DNA from: Phaeodactylum tricornutum CCAP 1055/1
Lineage: Eukaryota; Bacillariophyta; Bacillariophyceae; Surirellales; Neidiaceae
Assembly: GCF_000150955.2 (NCBI RefSeq)
Contig: NC_011680.1
Span: 252,435 to 316,434, forward strand
Direction of reading: 5' to 3'
DNA length: 64,000 bases
Shown: positions 31,968 to 41,464 of the stretch, piece by piece
Layout of the letters: every line of letters begins with the position of its first letter
Position numbering within the stretch: position 1 is the stretch's first letter
Notes under the pieces: model-generated
What the model was told of the DNA's origin: nothing
The model's input: the letters and a program-made list of their open reading frames with translations, nothing else
Databases searched by the model: none
Made by a program: the position numbers and the translations under genes

Positions 31968-32730
31968 ATGACCTACTGCATTCTAACCACGCCTTTTCTT
32001 GTCGTGGTCCAAGCGCAGCCCAAAGGCAAAGGGAGATTCCTGTAGCAATTCACAGGAAAAATTATTCCAGGATGGTTGGAATAGGAACTAATGCCGAAAG
32101 CAAATCAAAGTAACAATGATACGGAATCGCTGTCGTTGCAGCAAGAACAAAGCATGGGATTGCCAATGACTATCTGCCAGAAAAGTCAGGAGTTCGTCGT
32201 CTCCCCAAGACTCGCCAATAGTGAAGCAATGTCAACCCAATATACATCACTCCATACATAGTATGCCAGTACTAGACCTACAAGAGGGAGTGCGAGAGTT
32301 GTGAGTACTGCCTCAATGGGTCCAGCAAATTTGTACTCGAACGCTGCCGTTGCAGGTTTTGCTGCTTGGGAACAGCCATCGCAACTGTCGTTGTGCTATA
32401 GTCTTCCGATGCCTTTATAGGCGTCGAAGGAGACTTTTAATTCTTGTGTAACAATCAAGATTTGTTTCAAAAACCAGCAGTACTTTTTCTTCCAAATTCA
32501 CGTCTTGTACCGTTTCCCATCGTCATCGACTGTAAGGTCGTCCGTCCCGTTGGCCTACGTAGTTTAGCCGTGAGCGCTGTCAGTTGCAGCTACTACAAGA
32601 AAAGGCATTCGCACAGTGGCATTAATCATGCAAAAGACTGGTGGTGTATCCACACTAAATGTGCATTTGCTGTTCAAAACTCCTGGAGTCCTGGCGACAG
32701 TTTGTTCTCTGTATGCTTGGGGTAAAGTGT

Positions 32731-32739
32731 TCACAGTCA
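32731..32739 (+). promoter_or_regulatory. TCACAGTCA motif inside the inverted-repeat element
   Basis: Exact nonamer within the interior of the element, 33 bp before the right arm. It is one of the few copies not directly upstream of a recognised gene. Confidence 0.25.
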
Positions 32740-32771
32740 ACTGCTGTGAAATAGATTGATGGAAGCTTGAC

Positions 32772-32973
32772 GGGTTGGAAGCAGCTCATCCATGCCAGCG
32801 CGATACCTCCGCTATATCATAAACAGAGCATACACCAAGCATTTGATTATTTTCTAATTGCTAATTTTACTTAAAAGCCGTTTCGCGCTCAATCAAAAGT
32901 ACTTAGAAATTTTCAGATTCGGCCGAAATAGCGATTTTTTCATGTCGCAGAGGCCGAAATATCGGTTTTCCTC
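32772..32973 (-). repeat. Right terminal inverted repeat (202 bp)
   Basis: Reverse complement of 31766-31967 with scattered substitutions and about one-base length differences. Confidence 0.85.
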
Positions 32974-33050
32974 ATAATAATACGACAAATGAGTGCTTTG
33001 ACGGTAAGTAGGACGTAGTAATGATAAAGTAGTATAACCGATACTGAAAC

Positions 33051-33059
33051 TGACAGTGA
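33051..33059 (-). promoter_or_regulatory. TCACTGTCA motif (minus strand) upstream of TAF12 gene
   Basis: The plus strand reads TGACAGTGA, about 220 bp before the TAF12 start at 33277. The function is inferred. Confidence 0.3.
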
Positions 33060-33276
33060 CCGTCACAATTAGTGTTAGACAGGCGGACAGGCGATACGCC
33101 TTTCTTTCCCAAGCGATTCGAAGTCGCATCCGCTGTGAAATGCCCTCCAGTTGCCGTTATGGCACGCAACTTCTCGAGACGACATCTTGGGTGCCTCCGA
33201 GCGTAAACATACAACATTTCCTAAAGCAATCCCCATAGATTGTGGTGTTTTTTCTTTCGTTTGATAAATAGCAAGG

Positions 33277-34629
33277 ATGAGTTCGAATGACGGAGGCGGG
33301 GAGCAACCTCTGAACAAATCTCCCGGAAAGGGCGGGAAGAGCCTGCAACTCATGCAACAGCGCTTGTTGGCCCAGCAACAGCAACAACCGGCACAAAGCC
33401 AACCTACCGCCGCTTCGTCACCACCGTCAGAAATTCCGGCATCTGCTAATTCACTGGAAACTCCGGCAGATCCACCGTTGCAAGCCGGCCCCCCGGGAGG
33501 ACGTCCGAAAGGAAAAGATTTCGCGGCAATGAGTGCCCGAGCTCCGAAGCCACCCGTTCTCGCTTCGGCACCAACGCCCGTCGCGCCCGCGGCTCATGCG
33601 TCGTCCCATGCTGCCGTCGTTTCCAACAAGCCCAAAGGCAAGGACTTTACTTCCATGGCGTCGCGTATGGGAGCTCCGCAGTCTGCGCCTGTGGCTGCGG
33701 TGCCGGCACCATCCCAGTCGTCGGCGATTGCGCAGTTGCAAGCCGCGCAGGCGGCACGGGCGGCGCAGATGCAAGCTGCGGCCCGTGCCGCTGCCGGACT
33801 CCCGCCTCTGAAGACCCCCACGGCTACCACCGTGACTACTACGCCACCCCATATTCCGCCTCCCAAAATATCGGCAACGCAACGGACTTCCAGTACCGGA
33901 GCCACTTCCGTACCGTACGGATCGGCCACGAATGTCGGTAGCGGCGGCGCTTCTGGGACCGCCCAATACCAGCCGCCCCCCACATCATGGAATGCGGCGC
34001 ATGCCAATTCTCAACCACCACAGCAACAACAACAGAGCATGCGTCCCTCACAGCAACCCTTGGCGCAAGTAAAACACCGTAGCGCTCCGCTGACCGCCCG
34101 CCGCGGCTCGTCCGGACTTTCACAGCCTCCGCCGAAAGTCAGCAAAGCTCGCGACCCCAAGCCGTCACCAGTACCGACAGCATCCGAAGCTCGGGTTTCG
34201 TTGCAGGGTCCACATCACGCGGCGGCCGCTTATATGGCACCGTTAGTGGGGACACGGATCCAATCCCTGCTGCAGTCTTTGGATCCGCTCTACGTCATGG
34301 ACCCCGCCGCCGAGGAACAAGTCCTCCAACTCGCGGACGACTTTTTGGACAAGGTTGTGAAACAAAGTTTGCGGATTGCCGCACACCGGGGGAGCAAAAC
34401 GTTGGACGTCCAGGATATTCAACTGGTGCTGGGAAAACAGTGGAATATTGTCATTCCGGGGTTGGGGCCACCCATGCCCAAGAAGCCCAAAACTAGTACC
34501 ACCACGAGACCGAGTAGCACCGTGGCCGGCACCAAACGGAAAAGTAGCGGTACAGGAGCGGGCAACGTGACGAAATTGTCCAAGTCCAGCAGTAGCGCAA
34601 TCGCTACGACCGCACGTAGTGCTTCTTGA
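33277..34629 (+). CDS. TAF12: TFIID/SAGA subunit TAF12
   Basis: TAF12 pairs with TAF4 (TFIID) or Ada1 (SAGA) through its histone fold and helps place RNA polymerase II at promoters. 450 residues, single exon. Residues 1-310 are low-complexity, rich in Gln, Ala, Pro and Ser, as is usual for TAF12 N-termini. They include the repeated PKGKDF(A/T)(A/S)M element, seen twice. The histone fold covers about residues 320-400: VGTRIQSLLQSLDPLYVMD, then QVLQLADDFLDKVVKQSLRIA, then RGSKTLDVQDIQLVLGKQW and NIVIPGLG. The W-N-I-x-I-P-G ending is diagnostic of TAF12. A basic Ser/Thr-rich tail (KPKTSTTTRPSS...KRKSS) follows. Confidence 0.93.
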   Translation: MSSNDGGGEQPLNKSPGKGGKSLQLMQQRLLAQQQQQPAQSQPTAASSPPSEIPASANSLETPADPPLQAGPPGGRPKGKDFAAMSARAPKPPVLASAPTPVAPAAHASSHAAVVSNKPKGKDFTSMASRMGAPQSAPVAAVPAPSQSSAIAQLQAAQAARAAQMQAAARAAAGLPPLKTPTATTVTTTPPHIPPPKISATQRTSSTGATSVPYGSATNVGSGGASGTAQYQPPPTSWNAAHANSQPPQQQQQSMRPSQQPLAQVKHRSAPLTARRGSSGLSQPPPKVSKARDPKPSPVPTASEARVSLQGPHHAAAAYMAPLVGTRIQSLLQSLDPLYVMDPAAEEQVLQLADDFLDKVVKQSLRIAAHRGSKTLDVQDIQLVLGKQWNIVIPGLGPPMPKKPKTSTTTRPSSTVAGTKRKSSGTGAGNVTKLSKSSSSAIATTARSAS

Positions 34630-34862
34630 ACTAATGTATTTTCTACTACTACAACTAAGTTTCTGTTTCGTTCTGAAAATGTACGGCTACGCTACTCTAC
34701 CCTTTCTTTTTGGATAGGCTAGTGCAGTGAATTCGTCAAAACGCCAAGTTCGTAAACAAACAGAAAAAGACGCTCCCATCGCGTCACAGAACACTGGTTG
34801 TCAAAACACACACGACAACAAAAACGGTGTACGTTTCCCTCTGGCCTTTGTTGTGAGATATT

Positions 34863-35534
34863 TTAGAACTTGGCTTTCTTGCCCTTTCCCTGGGACTTGT
34901 TGATCAAAGACTTGTGAATGTGGGGAATCACACCACCTCCCGCAATTGTGGCCTTGATGAGCGCGTCCAATTCCTCGTCACCGCGAATGGCCAATTGCAA
35001 ATGCCGGGGTGTGATACGCTTCACCTTGAGATCCTTGCAGGCGTTCCCGGCGAGTTCCAAAACTTCGGCTGTGAGGTACTCGAGAATGGCGGAGGTGTAA
35101 ACGGCTGCGGTGGCACCGACGCGATGACCCTGGTGCACCGAGTTCTTGAGAAAACGGTGGACACGACCTACGGGGAACTGGAGTCCGGCCTTGCTGGAAC
35201 GGGACTGCGGTGCCTTCTTGGAGGTCGGGGCCTTGCCGCCCTTGCCACCTTTTCCTCCTTTGCCACCTTTTCCTGACTATCAGTAATACAGGAAAAGAAT
35301 CGGTCAGACTTGGGTCCGCAGACAAGATACAAAGCGAAAACACCATTGGCTTGGTGATCGGAACGCTGCCAATGTCGCGCGATCCGATGAAAACTTCAAA
35401 CCGACGTAATACCTCTTCTACTCGTCCGATTCTAAAATTGATCAGCTCGTCGTGTTTTCCTAAACTAAGCGCACACAATGGATATCCTAACATTCCATAT
35501 AAGGCGTGTCGAGAAGAAAAAGGTCACGTACCAT
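34863..35534 (-). CDS. H2A.Z: Histone H2A.Z variant with start-codon-only first coding exon
   Basis: H2A.Z replaces H2A in nucleosomes at promoters. Coding exon 1 is only the ATG (35534-35532), followed by a 255-bp intron (GTACGT at 35531 to ATAG at 35277) and exon 2 (35276-34863). The product is 138 residues. Splicing gives [18 protein letters not shown], an acetylatable Lys/Gly tail. The core reads [54 protein letters not shown] and [20 protein letters not shown], then [13 protein letters not shown]. These are H2A.Z-specific residues ([36 protein letters not shown]) rather than canonical H2A. The tail with four GGK units differs from animal H2A.Z. It lies divergent to the phosphorylase-like gene. 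Confidence 0.95.
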
Positions 35535-36231
35535 GGTGTGATTTGGGGTGTTGCGGATTGGGTGTGTCGCGAGTTGTGACCAGCCCGAGAATTCAAATCC
35601 GGTACAACTCCGTACCTTTCTACGTGAGTAGTCGCCGGCTCGGATCGCGCCCGCAGGGCTTTCGCCGCTCCCACAATGCGTGCAGCCAATTTAACAGAAT
35701 ATACGTACCGTCGTTCCGTATGTAGCCAGCCTACCAGTATCAGTGGTACAGGTCTTGTTGGTCTATCTGTTTAGGTTTGGCTCTGGTGCACGTTCCAAAC
35801 TGACAAGCAGCCAATACGTGACTACCGAGTCCGTTCGTTTGGATCTGTTCTTCGTCCGTTCTATCATTGTGCGATGTACAGACGATTGCGTTCGCTTTTG
35901 GATCTTTTCGGCGCATCTGTTTCCCGCCAATCGTATCTTTTCAAAGTTTCGTCCGACGCACTAGCTAGGTCAATTGCCGCGCAACGCTTCTCGTGAAGAA
36001 AGAAGAACCGAAAGGAAAGTGCTGTGGATTCTTTCCTCCCCAGGGACACAAGCACACCAATACCACACAATATTTGGCCGAAGATTCGACTCGTGCGTCT
36101 TTCGGAAAACGAACAGGTTTTGTTTATCTACTCTAAAAAGAATAAAGTCACCAAATCGATCACAAGGAACAGGAATCTTACACTAGTAGCTCGAACATTC
36201 TCCCTGTCGGCGCATAGTCTTTCACCGCATC
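35535..36231. other. Divergent intergenic region between H2A.Z and the phosphorylase-like gene
   Basis: About 700 bp. No TCAC[A/T]GTCA copy is seen here. No coding region is supported; the plus-strand frames overlap the H2A.Z leader antisense. Confidence 0.45.
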
Positions 36232-39200
36232 ATGTCCAACAACGGGGCGTCGTACCAAAAGACCGAGGGCTCGTCCGGGAGTTACCAAGAAATAGGTGGT
36301 AACGGCGATGGTTCCTCGGCTGCGGGTGGTTCCGGCACTATCAAGAAAGGTTTGATCGCAATTGGTCTCGTGGCCATCCTGGGCATTGTTTACACCGTCA
36401 CCAGTACGCGGGGCGATCCGCAAGCCAGCGTGCAGAAAAGCATCGAGTCTTCCAGCACTGGATTACAGGTCAAGGCGAACGGCAAGCTCAAGCTTTTCGA
36501 CGACAACAGTAAGTCGCGCTTTCCCAGATTGTCGCTCTTTCAGACTCTTCTGTATCTAACGGCTCTCTGTTGCTTGTGTTGTTTCGCAGACCGTTACGTG
36601 ATGGAAGATTACGATGCCAAATCAACCTTTTCCAGTTTCTTACCCGGCGTCGCTGGATACTTTGGCAAGCCCGTTTGGGCATTTTACGTCAACCGCGGTC
36701 AAGCCATGGCCACTTTCGGTACTGAATCGAAGGATTATCCCATGCTCGAATTCAATCCCGCTAACAAGGCGTACCAATTGACTCCCTTTGTGGGCTTTCG
36801 TACCTTTGTCCGCGGCGTGCGCGGCACGACATCCTTCCAAACGGAACCCTTTGCTCCCGCCAAAACACGTAATCTCGAAGATGGGGATGATCAAGCTGAC
36901 AAGACCAAACCCAAGCGTATCTTGTACGTTGGTGCCAACGAGCTTGAGATTCAAGAAATTGACGGGGTCCTCGGTTTGACGACCAACGTTCAATATTTCA
37001 TCCTTCCCGAAGAAGATTTTGGCAGTTTGATTCGTCGCACAACGTTATCCAACTCGGGAGACACAGACTTGACGATTGATGTCCTGGATGGACTTGCCAA
37101 AATGGAGCCCTTCGGTGGACCGCTGGATGGTATGCTCAAGGCCATGGGACGTACTTTAGAAGGTTGGATGGGCGTCTACCATGCGGATGATACCTTGACT
37201 ATGCCCTTTTACAAGCTTTCCACGGAGCCTTCCGACTCGGCATCGGTCAAGATTGAGGAGTCCGGCCACTACTGCTTGTCCTTTTACGAAGATGATGAAA
37301 TGCAGGCGACTCTACTGCCCATTGTCTTTGATACGTCCAAGGTCTTTGGGGCCGACACATCCCTCGAAATGCCACGCGGTTTGTCCTCGTCCTCCGTGGA
37401 CGACATTTTGGATACGCCCCAGTACGGGTTCGCCAAAACTTCGTCCGCATTTTCGGCCGCGAGTGACATTACTCTCAAACCTGGTGAGAACATTACTATT
37501 GCTACGGTCTACGGTCGGGCTTTCCATGTGGACGACGTCCCCAAGATTGCCGGGGTCGTTACCGCGCCCGGTTTTGTCAAAAGCAAATTCGAACGCGCCC
37601 GTTCTATGATCAACGAACTTACGGCGGGTGTCGAAACCAAAACCGTAAAACCGCTGTTTGATGGTACCGTCAAACAAATGTTCCTCGACAACAGCCTCCG
37701 TGGTGGTATCCCGACCATCATGGGCTTGGTCGATTCCGACGCGACCTACGACGAAGATTCTCGCGTCAAAGTTTTCCATTCCTTTTCTCGTATTCACGGT
37801 GACATGGAGCGTGACTACAACGCCTTCAAGATTGACGCCACATACTTTTCGCAAGGTCCCGGTAACTACCGTGATGTCGCACAAAATCGACGCAATGATG
37901 TGACGTTCTTCCCGCGCATGGGTTCGTTTGATATTCAAATGTTTTTGTCTTACATTCAAGCCGACGGGTACGAGCCGCTGACGGTGGAAGCTGTAGTGTA
38001 CCGCTTTGCGGATTCTGACAAGGCCGTTGAAATTGCCAAGAACGTGACGAACGATGCCAAATCGGCCAAAATGTTGGGCGACGTTTTGAACGGCGGCCCA
38101 TTTCGACCCGGACAGCTGTTTGCCTTGTGCGAAAATTTGGGCATCAACTTAGCTGTCACCAATGAAGTATTCATCAATAGAGTTTTAGAGTACGCTGAGG
38201 ACCGTGCGATGGCTGTTTTTGGACAAGGATACTGGGCCGACCACTGGGACTACTACATGGATATGATCGATGCGTATCTCGAAATCTTTCCGGATGTCGA
38301 GGAAGAGGTCATGTACGATAAGCCTTTGCGGTACTTTTTCTCGACTGCAACAGTAAAGCCTCGTTCCGAAAAGTATGTGTTAACGCTTACGTACGATGCC
38401 AAAAGCAAGCATGTCCTTCAATTGGATTCGACGTATTACGATTCGGAAAAGGCTGAGGAACAGCAGGCCTTCTTAGACCAGAACACTGGCCTTTTAGGTA
38501 TCGAAGCAAACTGGCAGCGTACACGCGAAGGAGAGCCTTTCATGAGTTCCGCCATTGCCAAGCTATTTCTGTTGGGTTCCATCAAGTTTGCCATGCGCGA
38601 TGCCTGGGGCATGGGCGTTGAATACGAAGGTGGCCGTCCTGGATGGTTGGACAGTATGAACGGCCTCCCTGGTATGGTCGGTAGCGGCATGCCGGAAACA
38701 TACGAACTTTACTTGCTCCTGCAATATGTCAAGAAGGTTGTGGACACTTACGACCGTCCTGTGCACATTCCGGTGGAACTACACACAATGCTGAGTACCA
38801 TGAACGACGCATTAGATACTTTGGAAAAAGCTGGCTACGTGGACACGGAAGATATGCCTGCGGCCGTGCCCAAGGCGTTGTTTGAATATTGGGACATTGT
38901 TGCTGCCGCTCGTGAAAGCTACCGCAATGATGTCCAGTACTATTTCTCTGGCAACACGACGGCGTACCGCGCTACGACTGTGTCGAGGATGTGCGACCGA
39001 TGGCTCGGAGAGATCCAGAAAGGCATTGACCGCTCGTTCAAAGTTGCTACGGAAGGATATGGAGATGACGGTACCTCAGGAATTCCGGCTACCTTCTTTG
39101 CCTACGACATAACCAAGTGGGAGCTTAACAGTAACCGTAACGCCGAAGGTCTTCCTCTCGTCAACGCTCTCGCAATGAAGGTTCGCAAATTCCCTTTGTT

Positions 39201-39993
39201 TTTGGAGGGGCCAGTCCGCTACATGAAGATCATTCAGGATAATAAGGAACGAATGAAGGACATCTACGAGCGTGTTCTCGACTCTGGCCTCCGCGACAAG
39301 CAACTCAATATGTACTTTTTGTCCGCCAGTTTGGAGGGCCAAACTTTTGATATGGGTCGCCAGATTGCCTTTGCGCCTGGTTGGCTTGAGAATCAGTCCA
39401 TCTGGCTTCACATGAGCTACAAATATTATTTGCAGCTCTTGCGAGGAAAGCTCTACGAAGAGTTTTTTAGTGAGATGAAGGGAGGCGGTATCCTACCATT
39501 TATGGACCCTGATGTGTATGGTCGGTCACTTATGGAGTGCTCGTCCTTCATCGCCTCGTCCGCCTTCCCGGACCCGTCGATTGTTGGCGAAGGTTTCCTT
39601 GCTCGTCTCAGTGGTTCCACGGCCGAGTTCATGGATATTTGGAAACTTATGTTCATTGGACCCGATCTTTTCTCTTACAACGATAAGGGTAAAGTCGAAA
39701 TGAAGCTGATTCCTGCCTTACCTTCGTGGTTGTTCGACGATCCCGATGGTGATAGCGAGCCTACTCTGGATGATGATGGCAACTACGTTGTCTCGTTTAA
39801 GCTTTTTGCATCCATTCCAGTGACTTATCATAATGCTGGTGGAAAAGACTTGTTCGGGATTGGCCCAAAGAGCTATAAGGTCAGCATGTTTGATTCCAAA
39901 CCATTGGAGATTGATGGCCCAGCTATTCCAGAAAAAATAGCGTTCAAAATTCGTCGTATGTCCGGTGTCAAGTCGATTGACGCTTACTTCTAA
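36232..39993 (+). CDS. GH94/GH149/GH161-like glucan phosphorylase, membrane-anchored
   Basis: Two exons, 36232-36508 and 36590-39993. The 81-bp intron (GTAAGT...TCGCAG) is a multiple of three and stop-free. The spliced product is about 1226 residues. A Gly/Ser-rich N-terminus precedes a single membrane segment at residues ~40-57 (GLIAIGLVAILGIVYTVT), so the enzyme would face a lumen, perhaps the vacuole. Features of inverting glucan phosphorylases of the cellobiose-phosphorylase clan are visible: a beta-rich N-terminal domain, FGQGYWADHWDYYMDMIDAY near residue 637, and PGWLDSMNGLPGMVGSGMPE near 776. ECSSFIASSAFPDPSI and GFLARLSGSTAEF follow, with a C-terminal ALPSWLF...VTYHNAGGKDLFG domain. 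I infer GH161-type beta-1,3-glucan phosphorylase acting on chrysolaminarin. GH94 or GH149 remain possible, and no activity is shown. Confidence 0.72.
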   Translation: MSNNGASYQKTEGSSGSYQEIGGNGDGSSAAGGSGTIKKGLIAIGLVAILGIVYTVTSTRGDPQASVQKSIESSSTGLQVKANGKLKLFDDNSKSRFPRLSLFQTLLYLTALCCLCCFADRYVMEDYDAKSTFSSFLPGVAGYFGKPVWAFYVNRGQAMATFGTESKDYPMLEFNPANKAYQLTPFVGFRTFVRGVRGTTSFQTEPFAPAKTRNLEDGDDQADKTKPKRILYVGANELEIQEIDGVLGLTTNVQYFILPEEDFGSLIRRTTLSNSGDTDLTIDVLDGLAKMEPFGGPLDGMLKAMGRTLEGWMGVYHADDTLTMPFYKLSTEPSDSASVKIEESGHYCLSFYEDDEMQATLLPIVFDTSKVFGADTSLEMPRGLSSSSVDDILDTPQYGFAKTSSAFSAASDITLKPGENITIATVYGRAFHVDDVPKIAGVVTAPGFVKSKFERARSMINELTAGVETKTVKPLFDGTVKQMFLDNSLRGGIPTIMGLVDSDATYDEDSRVKVFHSFSRIHGDMERDYNAFKIDATYFSQGPGNYRDVAQNRRNDVTFFPRMGSFDIQMFLSYIQADGYEPLTVEAVVYRFADSDKAVEIAKNVTNDAKSAKMLGDVLNGGPFRPGQLFALCENLGINLAVTNEVFINRVLEYAEDRAMAVFGQGYWADHWDYYMDMIDAYLEIFPDVEEEVMYDKPLRYFFSTATVKPRSEKYVLTLTYDAKSKHVLQLDSTYYDSEKAEEQQAFLDQNTGLLGIEANWQRTREGEPFMSSAIAKLFLLGSIKFAMRDAWGMGVEYEGGRPGWLDSMNGLPGMVGSGMPETYELYLLLQYVKKVVDTYDRPVHIPVELHTMLSTMNDALDTLEKAGYVDTEDMPAAVPKALFEYWDIVAAARESYRNDVQYYFSGNTTAYRATTVSRMCDRWLGEIQKGIDRSFKVATEGYGDDGTSGIPATFFAYDITKWELNSNRNAEGLPLVNALAMKVRKFPLFLEGPVRYMKIIQDNKERMKDIYERVLDSGLRDKQLNMYFLSASLEGQTFDMGRQIAFAPGWLENQSIWLHMSYKYYLQLLRGKLYEEFFSEMKGGGILPFMDPDVYGRSLMECSSFIASSAFPDPSIVGEGFLARLSGSTAEFMDIWKLMFIGPDLFSYNDKGKVEMKLIPALPSWLFDDPDGDSEPTLDDDGNYVVSFKLFASIPVTYHNAGGKDLFGIGPKSYKVSMFDSKPLEIDGPAIPEKIAFKIRRMSGVKSIDAYF

Positions 39994-40111
39994 TGTATGC
40001 CTTTTTTGGTGATTGTCTCTAAATTGATCAATTTACAGTAACTTGATGCTCAACGATAGGGTGAGGATTTATTTGTATCGCAAGTCGAAAATTACGAGTA
40101 TAAACTGAGAT

Positions 40112-41464
40112 TTACGTTTCCATCTCTTCGTTTCCTTCCCTTATCGCTTTCATTTCTTCAATCTTGGTACCGAGATCTTCCATTTGGCACGTCACTTCTT
40201 CCAATTGTTTTTGGAGCTCGTCTTCTTCATTGTCGTCCGCTTCAAAAGCTTCCTGCTCTATCGATGTTTTTACGGTAGCCAACATGGCCAATGCCCTTTC
40301 CCAATGGTGTATCGCTGCGTCGACTGTTGGAGGTTGAGTGGCCGCAAAGGCATCACCCACCAGGAGCCAAATTTCGACAACTTCATCATTTTCTGCAAGC
40401 AAACTACCTAGGACGTCAATAGCAGCCATAATACATATTTCTGCTCGTGTATCTTCATTCCCGGCGTCTTGAAGCACGCCAGAACATTCCAATAGAAGTT
40501 TCGCAGTTTGACATCGAAATTCAAACCCTGGAAGTCTTTGGACCGATTCGAGTTCCAAAAGCTCTGTCGCAGATACTGATGGCTCTTCTGCTTCGCGCAA
40601 TCCCACCAACGTAGTCAGAGCTTGGCAACCCGCTTTGATTTTGGCAAAGGCTCGCAAAGCGTATTCGACAGCTTCCAGACCACGTTGTTGAGAAAGTCGC
40701 AGACTCGACGCAGTTTGCAAGGCGTCCACAAACGGCTCTCCATCCGCCTCCTCTAGCAAAGTCAGAGCCTGAGATAGGTATGACTCGCAATCTTGTTCGG
40801 CCGATTCTTCGAAACACAAATCTGTCAGGAAGAGCTCGGCCGCAGAGCAATAAGCTGCCGCCAACTGTTTTCGAATTTCCGTCAATGTAATCTCTGAATC
40901 GGTAGATCTTTCAGCTTCCTCTTGGTTCTCATCTTCTGACATGGTTTCGTCCTCCGTCCCGAAGTCGACCGACAGATTGGCCTGTCTGCGTTCCAAAGAT
41001 ATCCTCAGATCCTCGATACCGTTCTTGTATCTTTGCAGGGCATCGATTCCTTCACTGAGCTGTCCAATGTACAACTCCAAACTTGCTTTTTGCTCGAGTT
41101 GTTCCAATGTAATATGGGTTTCCTCAGCCGCAACACGATCGGGGGTCTTCCAAATACTCTGCAATCGCTCCAGTGCTTGCGTATAGTCCTGCCGTGCTCC
41201 TTCCTGATCGGCCACCGAGACTTTGGCTTCGGCACGTTTTTCTAAAAGGCTCACCGCTACCGTATCCTGCACGTCTTTCCGGAGTAGGGCAACCGTGCAT
41301 AGAGAGATTGCTTGCAAGGGATCCTGCACATGCAAGGCGGATTCGGCTGCCCGCATGAGTTCGTCGATGCCGACCGGAGGACCGGACGGCCGCTTTTTCC
41401 GGTTCTTGGGAGTACGGGTTTTTTTGTGCGAAGAACGAATAGTTCCGGTAGTACCACGAGGCAT
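40112..41464 (-). CDS. TPR protein, Acl4-like ribosomal protein L4 chaperone
   Basis: 450 residues from the ATG at 41464. Yeast Acl4 is a TPR chaperone that binds newly made ribosomal protein uL4 and delivers it to pre-60S particles. A basic N-terminal tail (SSHKKTRTPKNRKKRPSGPP) could be a nuclear signal. TPR-type helices follow. The most telling stretch is AAAYCSAAELFLTDLCFEES followed by AEQDCESYLSQALTLL and ALQTASSLRLSQQR, which matches the Acl4 signature (LTDLCFE...C...QTLASLRLSQ). An acidic stretch (EDETMSEDENQEEAE) interrupts the helices near residue 195. The C-terminus is acidic and helical (DDNEEDELQKQLEEV). It converges with the phosphorylase-like gene (118 bp apart). Confidence 0.75.
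   Translation of the reverse strand: MPRGTTGTIRSSHKKTRTPKNRKKRPSGPPVGIDELMRAAESALHVQDPLQAISLCTVALLRKDVQDTVAVSLLEKRAEAKVSVADQEGARQDYTQALERLQSIWKTPDRVAAEETHITLEQLEQKASLELYIGQLSEGIDALQRYKNGIEDLRISLERRQANLSVDFGTEDETMSEDENQEEAERSTDSEITLTEIRKQLAAAYCSAAELFLTDLCFEESAEQDCESYLSQALTLLEEADGEPFVDALQTASSLRLSQQRGLEAVEYALRAFAKIKAGCQALTTLVGLREAEEPSVSATELLELESVQRLPGFEFRCQTAKLLLECSGVLQDAGNEDTRAEICIMAAIDVLGSLLAENDEVVEIWLLVGDAFAATQPPTVDAAIHHWERALAMLATVKTSIEQEAFEADDNEEDELQKQLEEVTCQMEDLGTKIEEMKAIREGNEEMET

Larger units (their letters stand above)
31766..32973. mobile_element. Foldback / MITE-like element with 202-bp terminal inverted repeats
   Basis: Two arms, 31766-31967 and 32772-32973, are reverse complements over about 202 bp with roughly a dozen differences. 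They enclose ~800 bp with no transposase. The outer ends read GAAAAACCGATATTTCGG and its complement; the inner ends read GCTGCTTCCAACCC. The element is probably a non-autonomous DNA transposon or a foldback element. No target-site duplication is obvious. The interior has only a 93-codon open frame (32444-32725), which I do not believe. A decayed third arm lies at 4806-4859. Confidence 0.7.

Noticed and set aside
32444-32725. 93-codon open frame inside the inverted-repeat element
   Set aside because: Not similar to any transposase. Length is within chance expectation.
35570-35620. TTCAAATCC word resembling a tRNA T-loop
   Set aside because: No matching acceptor, D or anticodon stems could be folded around it.
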